Of a stretch of 46,478 nt of DNA, positions 8,258 through 15,191 are shown one piece after another. Made by a program: the position numbers and the translations under genes. The notes under the pieces are model-generated. The model did not search any database and was not told where the DNA came from. It saw nothing but the letters and a program-made list of their open reading frames with translations. Position 1 is the stretch's first letter. Every line of letters begins with the position of its first letter. The stretch covers positions 1 to 46,478 of the forward strand of contig LJUP01000089.1 in the NCBI GenBank assembly GCA_001303955.1, read 5' to 3'. Source of the DNA: Bacteroides sp. SM23_62. GTDB taxonomy: Bacteria; Bacteroidota; Bacteroidia; Bacteroidales; SM23-62.

Positions 8258-8647
8258 ATGATCGCAAAATACATTCTCGTCTGGTTCGTTCTGGTTATTG
8301 TTGCCATTATTAATGGAATTATTCGCAATGAAGTGTACAAGGATTCCCTGGGAGATCTGCATGCCCATCAGTTATCTACACTGACGGCAATTGCTTTATT
8401 CGGACTGGTTATCTGGGGTTTCACTCATCTATGGAAAATCACCTCGGCGCAGCAAGCCTGGGCCATCGGATTTATCTGGCTGGGAATGACCATCCTTTTT
8501 GAGTTCATCTTTGGGCATTTTGTGATGGGACATCCCTGGAGCAGATTGCTTCATGATTACAATATTTTTCAGGGCAGGGTCTGGATTCTGGTGTTAATCT
8601 GGACGACGATTGCGCCCTATGTTTTTTACAAATTGTCTGCTAAATGA
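8258..8647 (+). CDS. Small four-helix membrane protein, function unknown
   Basis: A 129-residue protein with four predicted membrane helices: IAKYILVWFVLVIVAIING, a second over LSTLTAIALFGLVIWGF, a third over AIGFIWLGMTILFEFIF and a fourth over VWILVLIWTTIAPYVFY. The short polar loop RNEVYKDSLGDLHAHQLS after helix 1 and GHPWSRLLHDYNIFQGR before helix 4 look conserved-type (charged, with His and Arg), as in a small uncharacterised family that I recall only as hypothetical proteins. The frame is open for 28 more codons upstream through the palindrome, but ATG 8258 has AAGGAG (8246-8251) at 6 bases and starts directly at the first helix. The neighbouring DUF418 gene is also a membrane protein of unknown function. 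Confidence 0.8.
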   Translation: MIAKYILVWFVLVIVAIINGIIRNEVYKDSLGDLHAHQLSTLTAIALFGLVIWGFTHLWKITSAQQAWAIGFIWLGMTILFEFIFGHFVMGHPWSRLLHDYNIFQGRVWILVLIWTTIAPYVFYKLSAK

Positions 8648-8826
8648 ATGGGTAATGGGGTAATTTGGGAACCGGGGGATTCGTTAAATTCAGTCTAAAA
8701 AAAAGTTTGTTAAAATGGTTATGAATCAGAGAAATAAATGGTTACATCTTCCCCAAAAATATTCCTTGAGCGGCAACTTTATCCTCAGGTTAGCGTAATT
8801 GTAGAAAATTAAAAAGGATAATTAAA

Positions 8827-10089
8827 TTGGCAGATAAAACAAGCTATCTTACACCAACCTCTATTTCTGAACGAATTTTATCGCTTGACATCCTTCGCGG
8901 CTTCGCCGTGCTCGGCATTCTCATCATGAACATCCAGAGCTTTTCCATGATCGAAGCTGCCTATCTGAATCCTGCTGCTTATGGTGATCTAACTGGAATA
9001 AATAAATGGGTTTGGATTTTGAGCCATATCTTTGGTGATCAGAAATTTATGACTATCTTTTCGATACTGTTCGGCGCCGGGATAGTGCTATTCACCAATC
9101 GAGCGGAAGCAAAAAGTCGTAGTGCAGCAAGTTTGCATTATCGCCGCACACTGTGGTTATTTATTATCGGAATGATGCACGCTTATTTGTTGTGGCAGGG
9201 GGATATTCTCGTCCCGTACGCCCTCTGTGCTTTGTTAGCATTTGTCTTTCGAAAATTTTCGCCCAAAAAATTGCTGATCATCGGTATGATCGTTATTTCG
9301 GTTTCTTCAATCCTTTATTTGCTATTTGGCTGGTCTATGCAGTTCTGGCCTACAGAAGTCATTGAAGGAAATAGGGCAGGCTGGATGCCAGGTGCAGAAA
9401 TTATTGAAAAAGAACTCGCTGCGATGCAGGGCAACTGGTTAGCACAGATGTCCCATCGGATTCCATCTGCTCTTCAGTTCCAAACATTCATATTTTTAAT
9501 CTGGTCAGGCTGGCGGGCAGGTGGGCTGATGCTGGTCGGAATGGCGTTGTTTAAATGGGGTGTTCTCACTGCCCAGCGATCCAATCGATTTTACATGACC
9601 GTCATGATTATTGGCTTTGTGGTTGGGCTACCTGTTGTGAGCTTTGGCGTGGCTCAAAATTTTGCAGCGGATTGGGCAATGGAATTTTCCATGTTTTTCG
9701 GCTGGCAATATAATTATTGGGGAAGCCTCTTTGTCTCCCTTGGATACATCAGCCTGGTGATGATGATTTGCAAGGCTGGGTCCTTACAGAAAATCAGTCA
9801 ACCTTTTGCAGCCGTTGGTCGTATGGCATTCTCCAATTACCTGCTACAAACGCTGATCTGCACGACAATTTTTTACGGTCATGGTTTTCGATTATTTGGC
9901 AATGTAGAGCGCTGGCTGCAGGTTTTGATTATGATTGGAATCTGGATCTTTCAATTGATTATCTCGCCAATCTGGTTACGCCATTTTCGATTTGGACCTA
10001 TGGAATGGCTGTGGCGATCGCTAACGTATTGGAAGGTTCAACCTATGCTGGTTTTAAATTCCAAAATTCAAATAATAAATTCCGAATAA
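8827..10089 (+). CDS. DUF418-family multi-pass membrane protein, copy 2
   Basis: A 420-residue paralogue of the protein at 3894-5123. It shares SLDILRGFAVLGILIMNI near the N-terminus, YLNPAAYGDLTGIN, FGAGIVLFTNRAEAK, GRMAFSNYLLQTLICTTIFY and FRFGPMEWLWRSLTYWKVQP at the end. The start is TTG 8827, supported by AAGGATA (8814-8820) 6 bases away; no ATG lies near. Base composition is less A+T-rich than copy 1. The last 12 or so residues (after the WKVQPML common to both copies) are encoded by a CCAAAATTCAAAT-type intergenic repeat at 10050-10110, so the original stop appears to have been replaced by one inside the repeat. Function unknown; membrane location is certain from hydrophobicity. Confidence 0.85.
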   Translation: MADKTSYLTPTSISERILSLDILRGFAVLGILIMNIQSFSMIEAAYLNPAAYGDLTGINKWVWILSHIFGDQKFMTIFSILFGAGIVLFTNRAEAKSRSAASLHYRRTLWLFIIGMMHAYLLWQGDILVPYALCALLAFVFRKFSPKKLLIIGMIVISVSSILYLLFGWSMQFWPTEVIEGNRAGWMPGAEIIEKELAAMQGNWLAQMSHRIPSALQFQTFIFLIWSGWRAGGLMLVGMALFKWGVLTAQRSNRFYMTVMIIGFVVGLPVVSFGVAQNFAADWAMEFSMFFGWQYNYWGSLFVSLGYISLVMMICKAGSLQKISQPFAAVGRMAFSNYLLQTLICTTIFYGHGFRLFGNVERWLQVLIMIGIWIFQLIISPIWLRHFRFGPMEWLWRSLTYWKVQPMLVLNSKIQIINSE

Positions 10090-10110
10090 ATTTCAATCAA
10101 CAAACATCAA
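10050..10110. repeat. CCAAAATTC-type dispersed repeat overlapping the 3' end of the second DUF418 gene
   Basis: The bases read as AAATTCCAAAATTCAAATAA units followed by a similar block. They are related in wording to the repeats at 970-1037 and 2705-2835. The stop codon of the preceding gene (10087-10089) lies inside. Confidence 0.55.
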
Positions 10111-10152
10111 AATTCAAACATAAGGATAGCTGTTAAAAAATAAGGGTAAATT

Positions 10153-10776
10153 ATGAGTGTCATATCTGATTTAACGGATAAAAGCATTGCTGTGGAAGAA
10201 GCTGCCGAAAAAGCAATCAAAGATGAAAATGAACTCTCAACATTGCTTGATGGAATTTTATCGAAAAAGGAAGATATTAGGTTCAACAGTCATGAAGCTT
10301 TATTGTATATTTCTGAGAATGATCCAGCAGTGCTTTATCCAAAATGGGACTACCTGGCAGATTTATTAACCAGCGAAAATCATTTTCATCGCTATATAGC
10401 TATCAATCTGTTAGCCAATCTTGTCAGGATCGATGGAGAAAATAAGTTTGAAAGAGATATCGACAGGTATTTCAATAATATTGCTGGTAAGAAGACAATG
10501 GTCGCAGGTCAGGCAGCGATAAATGCAGGAAAAATCGCCAGGGCAAAACCTAATCTTCAAGCTAAGATAACTGATATTCTTTTGAAAATTGATCAAATTC
10601 ATCAAGGTAAACAGACAGAGCTTATGAAAGCGGCTGCGATAACTGCTTTCGATGATTATTTTGATGAAGCTGTTGATAAAGATAAGATAATTGATTTTGT
10701 GAAAACAAGTTTGGGAAGCGATAGTCCAAAGACGAGGAAGGTGGCAAAGGAATTTTTGGAGAAATGGCAAAAATGA
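10153..10776 (+). CDS. HEAT-repeat-like helical protein
   Basis: A 207-residue, wholly alpha-helical, soluble protein with paired helices of about 35-40 residues: EEAAEKAIKDENELSTLLDG, then IRFNSHEALLYISENDPAVL, then HFHRYIAINLLANLVRI, then MVAGQAAINAGKIARAKPNL and SPKTRKVAKEFLEKWQK at the end. The R-x-x-A-x-x-A-L and K-T-R-K-V-A-K patterns are those of HEAT/PBS-lyase repeats, which serve as protein-binding scaffolds. No catalytic motif, signal peptide or membrane segment is visible. A related HEAT architecture recurs in the protein at 11251-12468, but the two are not close copies. Partner and role unknown. The preceding gap is repeat DNA. Confidence 0.7.
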   Translation: MSVISDLTDKSIAVEEAAEKAIKDENELSTLLDGILSKKEDIRFNSHEALLYISENDPAVLYPKWDYLADLLTSENHFHRYIAINLLANLVRIDGENKFERDIDRYFNNIAGKKTMVAGQAAINAGKIARAKPNLQAKITDILLKIDQIHQGKQTELMKAAAITAFDDYFDEAVDKDKIIDFVKTSLGSDSPKTRKVAKEFLEKWQK

Positions 10777-10844
10777 CAAAATGATTCGGGACAGGATGAT
10801 TAAAAAATATGAAATCATTTTGTCCCAAATTATTTTGCCTATTT

Positions 10845-10957
10845 AGTGCTTGAACGAAAACACAACCTTATGTCATTTCGACCGAAGGGAGAAATCTGTA
10901 AGTCCAATATTTGTGTAAAAAACAGATTCCTCACTTCGTTCGGAATTTTAGACAGTA
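10845..10957 (+). repeat. 142-bp palindromic element, degenerate copy D
   Basis: The core 10871-10947 matches copies A and B closely (GTCATTTCGACCGAAGGGAG through CTTCGTTCGGAAT). The left end is diverged (AGTGCTTGAACG in place of AGTGTCTGTCTG), and about 25 bases are missing from the right end, leaving TAGACAG. It ends a few bases before the stop of the decayed STAS-like gene. Confidence 0.7.
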
Positions 10958-10962
10958 ACAAG

Positions 10963-11121
10963 TTAAAATGAGGAAACCATTTGAATGAAAACATTAATCA
11001 TCGGCTGAAGAACATCACTCACATTTTCTATACTTAATCTAGCATCAGGATGATTATTCCTGAAAATTTGAAAAATTTCGTCGGCAAAACCGTGTCCGAT
11101 CGACTTTCTTTTTGTTATCAA
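10963..11121 (-). pseudogene. N-terminally truncated STAS-like (DUF4325) gene remnant
   Basis: Reading leftward, 52 codons from a TTG at 11121 to TAA at 10963-10965 give LITKRKSIGHGFADEIFQIF, then RNNHPDARLSIENVSDVLQP and a short tail. The G-H/Q-G-F-A-D-E-I-F-x-x-F-x-x-x-H-P pattern is the C-terminal half of the STAS-like DUF4325 domain as I remember it. A stop lies in frame three codons before the TTG, so the N-terminal half is gone. DUF4325 proteins are usually around 90-120 residues or form the end of longer signalling proteins. The degenerate palindromic element abuts its 3' end. Too short for a working domain, hence pseudogene. Confidence 0.6.
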
Positions 11122-11227
11122 ATATTAAGTCAACTTATTGTCAACCCTTTTTCTATTTTTTTGTCAACTTGAAAGTTTATTTTATAATATTTTTTGCACA
11201 AACTTTGAAATTCCGATACAGCAAGTT

Positions 11228-11295
11228 AACACCACAATAAATTGTGGTGTTTATTCAATATTTTTTGAGTCAACACCAAGATTTATCATGGTGTT
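11228..11295. repeat. AACACCACAAT palindrome family, copy 1 (two hairpins)
   Basis: AACACCACAAT and ATTGTGGTGTT form an 11-bp stem around AA at 11228-11251. A second hairpin, AACACCA/TGGTGTT, follows at about 11273-11295. The same arms form the centre of the 46-bp perfect palindrome at 44251-44296, and both places share a TTTTTTGA word. The second hairpin lies inside the 3' end of the HEAT-repeat gene. Confidence 0.65.
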
Positions 11296-12468
11296 TTGTT
11301 GCTTCTCATCGTTTGCGAGATCTAAGAAAAAATCAAGCATTCGTTGGTCTTTTGTTTGGTCTAACCAGAACATCGCCCTCTTCCGAATGCGAGAATCCGG
11401 ACTGGTTTGAGCAATTCGAGAAAGTATTGGAGTCGCTTTTCTCTCTGGTAGTTGGCTGATCGCAAAAAGAGTGTATTCTTTAATTTTTAGATTTTTTTCA
11501 TTCATTAAAATTCCATTCAATACTTCGGTCGCGTCTTCACAAGGCAGTTGACTCAGCCAGAAAATTGCTGTCTGTCGAACCTCCTGATTTTTTTCCTTCC
11601 TGGCTAAAATTGAAATTATAGCAAACGCATCTCTGGTTTTTAATTGGCTCAGCGCGAATATTGATTTTTTTCTGAGTCGAATATCTTTATGCTTTAAAGC
11701 TAAGTAGGTTAATAAGTTAATAGTTTCATGTGAGTTATGTCGACCTAACCAATGGATAGCTTCATTTTTAAGTGATAGTGAATAGTTACCCAGTATAATA
11801 TGCTTCTGAAACTCTACGACTTGCTTAGAACATTTATGGGCACCAATAGATGCGATCATCTGTTGTTGTAATTTTGAATATGTTGTTTTATGAAATTGAT
11901 ATTTCAACCAATCAAGACTGGTTGATGCAACTCCTTCTCCTAACCAGAAAATAGGTCTGATTTCTTTGAAAAAAGGTTGATCCATTCTTTGCAAGAAAAT
12001 ATGATAAAGACAGGGATTTCCTGATTCCAGTGAATAGTCTAAGATTATTGCTAATTTAAAATAATCAGGTCTATTTTTGTCTTCCAATTGAGGCTTTATT
12101 TGATTAATTGATGCTACCTTGCGCTGTATTTCTTGTTCTTTTGTTCTGTTATCATTGGGACATATTTTTTCAAAAATTATTTGTTCGAGCGTTAAATTAG
12201 TATTGCCAGTTTCTTGCATCCTCTTTATATCTTTCATTGAATAAATACTATCAACCGAATAGATCAGCCATATTTTTTGACCATCATATTTTTTTAAAGC
12301 CAGGTCTAAGGCAAAATTTACTCGCGTATTAAAATCAAAGTCCTGGCAAGCAAAAAGCTTATTTATTTCGAGCGCGAATGAAGTTTTAGCAAGAAAGACA
12401 ATAATAATAATTAATTCCAGTAAAAAGAAAAAATATAAAATAAGTTGGCTTTTAACTTTTATTTTCAT
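11251..12468 (-). CDS. Exported or membrane-anchored HEAT-repeat protein
   Basis: A 405-residue protein starting MKIKVKSQLILYFFFLLELI, with one N-terminal membrane or signal segment of about 25 residues (ending ...FLAKTSFALE, a possible signal cleavage site). The C-terminal half (about 220-390) is a series of HEAT/PBS-lyase repeats of about 30 residues with recurrent AIHWLGRHNS, SIFALSQLKTRDA, AIFWLSQLPCEDA, TLFAISQLPERKA and AMFWLDQTKDQ words. Such proteins follow zf-HC2 anti-sigma genes in many FCB genomes, and here the anti-sigma-like gene lies upstream on the same strand. The frame extends 29 codons upstream over a palindrome (12511-12532), so ATG 12468 is preferred; no good ribosome site is visible. 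The last 11 or so residues (INLGVDSKNIE) are encoded by a palindromic repeat. Confidence 0.75.
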   Translation of the reverse strand: MKIKVKSQLILYFFFLLELIIIIVFLAKTSFALEINKLFACQDFDFNTRVNFALDLALKKYDGQKIWLIYSVDSIYSMKDIKRMQETGNTNLTLEQIIFEKICPNDNRTKEQEIQRKVASINQIKPQLEDKNRPDYFKLAIILDYSLESGNPCLYHIFLQRMDQPFFKEIRPIFWLGEGVASTSLDWLKYQFHKTTYSKLQQQMIASIGAHKCSKQVVEFQKHIILGNYSLSLKNEAIHWLGRHNSHETINLLTYLALKHKDIRLRKKSIFALSQLKTRDAFAIISILARKEKNQEVRQTAIFWLSQLPCEDATEVLNGILMNEKNLKIKEYTLFAISQLPERKATPILSRIAQTSPDSRIRKRAMFWLDQTKDQRMLDFFLDLANDEKQQNTMINLGVDSKNIE

Positions 12469-12842
12469 TTGATCTAAATTCTCATTTTTAGTATCCAAAC
12501 AATAAAATTCTTGCCCGCCAGATGGCAGGCAAAAAATGAAATTATTTTTTAACAATTGCTAATTTATTTGTAAAATTATTCAGGTCAGATAGCGCAAAAT
12601 ACTTTGAGCAAATAATAAGGCTCAACATATTTATATTCCTGAATGTTAAGAGGGGAGGATAAGGCAATTAAATCTTTTTGCGCAATTAAGGCGCAAATAT
12701 ATAAATAGGAGTTCTTAAATTAATCTGTAAATAACCAGCATTGAAATTAGAAGTATTAATTAGCTCATGCATATTACGATTTTTTGAGAATACGTCACTG
12801 ATATATGCAAAATACCAGAAGTATGAAGATTTTATTTATACT
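12469..12842. other. Gene-free interval with one palindromic element
   Basis: It contains TTGCCCGCCA (12511-12520) and TGGCAGGCAA (12523-12532), an imperfect palindrome with one mismatch per arm, of the REP kind. GCGCAATTAAGGCGC sits around 12679-12693. Otherwise A+T-rich with no coding frame on either strand. The HEAT-protein promoter, if separate, should be here, but I see no convincing one. Confidence 0.5.
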
Positions 12843-13442
12843 TTAAGCACTTTCAGGTATAATAGTAATATGCTGTTCATCCAGATTGTTAATATCAAAT
12901 TGTCCTAACTCAATTCTTCCAATATTATCACTTAAAAAAGTTTCTGCACCAGATTTAATTTGGAACTGAACGTTTCGATATAACTTTTCGTTGTTGGCAT
13001 ATAAGAATAATGTTGTTTCACTTGTGTCTTGAGACTGAATCGCCCGAACAAATATCTCGTTGTCATCAATTGGTATGCAATCGAGATCATCCATATCTAT
13101 TTTACAATCTTTTTGAGGTAACAATACGATCTCAGCCTGGTATTGCTTCAATTGTTTATGTTCTTGTGTGTCATTTGGCTGAAGTAAAATACCTGCAATA
13201 ACTACATTTTCTTTTTCAATATTATCTATCAATTTAAATATTGTACTGGAAACAGGCCTTCTCTTTTCCTGTTCAAGTATTTTATAATATTGATTAAGTT
13301 CTGTTGCTAAAGCATAGCATCGGAGACATGAGTTGATATGGTGAGAAACTTTTTTTCGCTCAGAAATAGCAGAAATTTGATTTGAGACATAAGCCTCTAT
13401 CAGGTGAATTTCAGGACAAGCTTTTTTATCTGTTGCACTCAT
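12843..13442 (-). CDS. Zinc-finger (zf-HC2-like) anti-sigma-factor-like protein
   Basis: A 199-residue protein. The N-terminus ACPEIHLIEAYVSNQISAI followed by SERKKVSHHINSCLRCYALA fits the anti-sigma zinc-binding domain, with Cys9, a His of HHIN, and C-x-x-C (Cys37-L-R-Cys40) as ligands. The remainder is soluble and beta-rich (VVIAGILL, ETTLFLYANNEKLYRNVQFQ, IELGQFDINNLDEQHITIIP) with no membrane helix, so it would act in the cytoplasm. Anti-sigma domains of this kind hold a partner sigma factor inactive. The upstream gene on the same strand (13654-14778) is the obvious candidate partner, but that gene is not a standard sigma factor. Gap 211 bases upstream. Confident about the zinc finger; the anti-sigma role is inference. 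Confidence 0.65.
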   Translation of the reverse strand: MSATDKKACPEIHLIEAYVSNQISAISERKKVSHHINSCLRCYALATELNQYYKILEQEKRRPVSSTIFKLIDNIEKENVVIAGILLQPNDTQEHKQLKQYQAEIVLLPQKDCKIDMDDLDCIPIDDNEIFVRAIQSQDTSETTLFLYANNEKLYRNVQFQIKSGAETFLSDNIGRIELGQFDINNLDEQHITIIPESA

Positions 13443-13653
13443 GATCGATATTTATAAATCGAATTTTTTCTCTAAAATGTAGTATGTACCTGGTCACGAT
13501 TTAGTCGAGAGATTACAATACTCAAATCCAGGTGATGGATATGGTATCAGTTAGTATTGTCTCTTTTCGGTATTGGTCATACTCATTTAGTTTGAAATAA
13601 CTTAATTATTTTTACATTGGTATATACAGTCAATCCTCCTTGTTTACGTAAAA

Positions 13654-14778
13654 TTACAATAATTCTTTTAATTTTTTCCTTAATGATTTTTTAGTAATTT
13701 TTACTAAATATTCAAAAATTGATCGCTCCTTCTCTCGATATTGGTGTTGGGTTAGTTCTGGAATGTATCTTTTCAAATATCGGAAGTTAGAATCAGTCTC
13801 CTTACCCTGAGTTAATTCATTGACAAAATCTACAATTGCCCGGCAATAAATATCAGCTTTTTCTGGAGTAATTTTCTTTTTTCTAAGATATTGTTGATTA
13901 ATTTTTTGATGAATAACATTGATTATTCGTTGGTTAACCTGTTCAATCTCTTTTGCCTGAAGATCACTGAGTGGGGAGTTTACATCTACATTGTTTGAGA
14001 GTTTTTCCCGAACGTGTTGGAAGGTTACATCTCGAATGATCGCTGCAACTATATCAATAGCTAAATAATTTTGGTAGTCAGGAAAACTTGCCACTATTTC
14101 TAACATTTTTTTTATCATTGATGCTACAGAGTCGGAGGGATCATATTTTTCGAGGAAGTTTTGATATAATAATTTTTCCGGGATCGCATTTTTAAAACGT
14201 TCTGAATCTGCATTTTGAATATTATTTGCCTTATCTACTCCTCCATTATTTTCATTAGATGATAGATTACTGCACTCATTTTCTAATCCATTAGAATCAT
14301 TATTCTTAAATATAAATTCTCTGCCCATTTCTTTAAAGGATTTTAACTCGTTAGAACTTCTAATGGCTACCTTAATATTCCGGATTATTTTTGCTCCTTC
14401 AGGATCACGCTCTCTAAAAATACGGGATAGTTCCTGCTTAGTTTTCTTGACTATGAGTCTACGGAGCATACTAGCCGCTTCCACTTCATTCAGCGTTGTA
14501 TCAGATTCAATCTTTGGACCGAAATAACGTTGAAGTTGTGTAAACTCGCCATTATCGTTCCTTATAAAAAGACCAGCTATACAATCAATAGCTACATCTT
14601 CTAACTCATTCACACCTTCGGATTTTTTAGGTCGAATGTTTCTTCCAATGACTTCTAAGTATTTAAGATAGCTAATAGCTATTTTTTGGGAAATAATTAC
14701 AAATTCAGTCAGTTCATTGGGAGAATAATTGCTAGCACAGATGTTGCGCACCAATGGGACTAATTTTCCTGATTCCAT
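13654..14778 (-). CDS. Uncharacterised 374-residue protein, possibly a divergent sigma-like factor
   Basis: A soluble, helical protein in two halves joined by a low-complexity Asn/Ser-rich linker (about residues 160-200). Near residues 57-75, ELEDVAIDCIAGLFIRNDNG resembles the acidic DAEDLVQEVF motif of sigma region 2, and LRRLIVKKTKQELSRIFRER followed by KIIRNIKVAIRSS is a basic helical pair. A second similar pattern (EKADIYCRAIVDFVNELTQG, then EYLVKITKKSLRKKLKELL) ends the protein. I recall comparable proteins in FCB genomes beside zf-HC2 genes, annotated hypothetical. The adjoining anti-sigma-like gene supports the sigma-like idea, but no region 4 helix-turn-helix is evident. It starts at ATG 14778; an extended -10 (TGGTATAAT on the minus strand, 14842-14850) lies about 60 bases upstream. 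Confidence 0.6.
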   Translation of the reverse strand: MESGKLVPLVRNICASNYSPNELTEFVIISQKIAISYLKYLEVIGRNIRPKKSEGVNELEDVAIDCIAGLFIRNDNGEFTQLQRYFGPKIESDTTLNEVEAASMLRRLIVKKTKQELSRIFRERDPEGAKIIRNIKVAIRSSNELKSFKEMGREFIFKNNDSNGLENECSNLSSNENNGGVDKANNIQNADSERFKNAIPEKLLYQNFLEKYDPSDSVASMIKKMLEIVASFPDYQNYLAIDIVAAIIRDVTFQHVREKLSNNVDVNSPLSDLQAKEIEQVNQRIINVIHQKINQQYLRKKKITPEKADIYCRAIVDFVNELTQGKETDSNFRYLKRYIPELTQHQYREKERSIFEYLVKITKKSLRKKLKELL

Positions 14779-14841
14779 GCAATCAATTATGTTTTGAGGT
14801 TAATATTCTTAAAATCTTAACAGCTTACATCAATTGCAAAT

Positions 14842-14850
14842 ATTATACCA
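14842..14850 (-). promoter_or_regulatory. Extended -10 promoter element (minus strand)
   Basis: On the minus strand the bases read TGG TATAAT, a perfect -10 with the TGn extension. No TTGACA-like -35 lies 17 bases upstream, as is usual for extended -10 promoters. It would give a leader of about 55-60 bases for the gene starting at 14778. Confidence 0.4.
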
Positions 14851-14951
14851 TATAATATCATTGAGTTATATGATTAAATATCATTATTTCCATTTAATAT
14901 TATACAGTTAGGATAATTAACTGCTCGATAGACCATTGTTGCTCTGTATAT

Positions 14952-14973
14952 CCATGAAACAAATGTTTCATGG
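14952..14973. repeat. Perfect 9-bp hairpin CCATGAAAC/GTTTCATGG
   Basis: Arms 14952-14960 and 14965-14973 around AAAT. It sits about 180 bases upstream of the 374-residue gene and could be an operator or a transcript-end hairpin. There is no T-run. Confidence 0.5.
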
Positions 14974-15132
14974 TAACACAATCAAAACAGTTACTCACAA
15001 TAGCGACTAGTTGAAATCTCAGATCAAGGATGGTGAATTAAATAAGTTATCCGTTTGGTTGAATAAGTGATGTTGATTATATTTGAGTGATGATTTAATT
15101 TGATTTTAACTGAAGATGATTATACATATTTC

Positions 15133-15167
15133 AAAAAAAAAGGCTGAACATAATTTCTATTCAGCCT
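15133..15167 (-). terminator. Rho-independent terminator of the NtrC-type regulator gene
   Basis: Read on the minus strand: AGGCTGAA (from 15160-15167), an 11-base loop, TTCAGCCT (from 15141-15148), then eight T's. It lies 24 bases past the stop codon at 15192. A textbook structure. Confidence 0.9.
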
Positions 15168-15191
15168 AACATAACAAAGCTAAAACACAAT

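Larger units (their letters stand above)
10777..11250. other. Repeat- and remnant-filled interval
   Basis: Contents in order: an imperfect inverted repeat at about 10780-10840 (AAAATGATTCGGGAC against GTCCCAAATTATTTT), a degenerate copy of the 142-bp element at 10845-10957, a decayed STAS-like gene on the minus strand (10963-11121), and a palindrome at 11228-11251 that runs into the next gene. Confidence 0.6.
14779..15191. other. Intergenic interval: promoter, hairpin, terminator
   Basis: Contents: an extended -10 promoter element for the leftward gene (14842-14850), a hairpin at 14952-14973, a 50-base segment at 15034-15083 resembling 33237-33287, and the terminator of the NtrC-type gene at 15133-15167. 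No coding frame. Confidence 0.6.

Noticed and set aside
9717-10136. 139-codon frame overlapping the second DUF418 gene
   Set aside because: Wholly in the +1 frame of a clear gene, without a ribosome site or family match.
11138-11459. Two plus-strand frames opposite the HEAT gene end
   Set aside because: Antisense shadows of the HEAT-repeat frame and palindrome.
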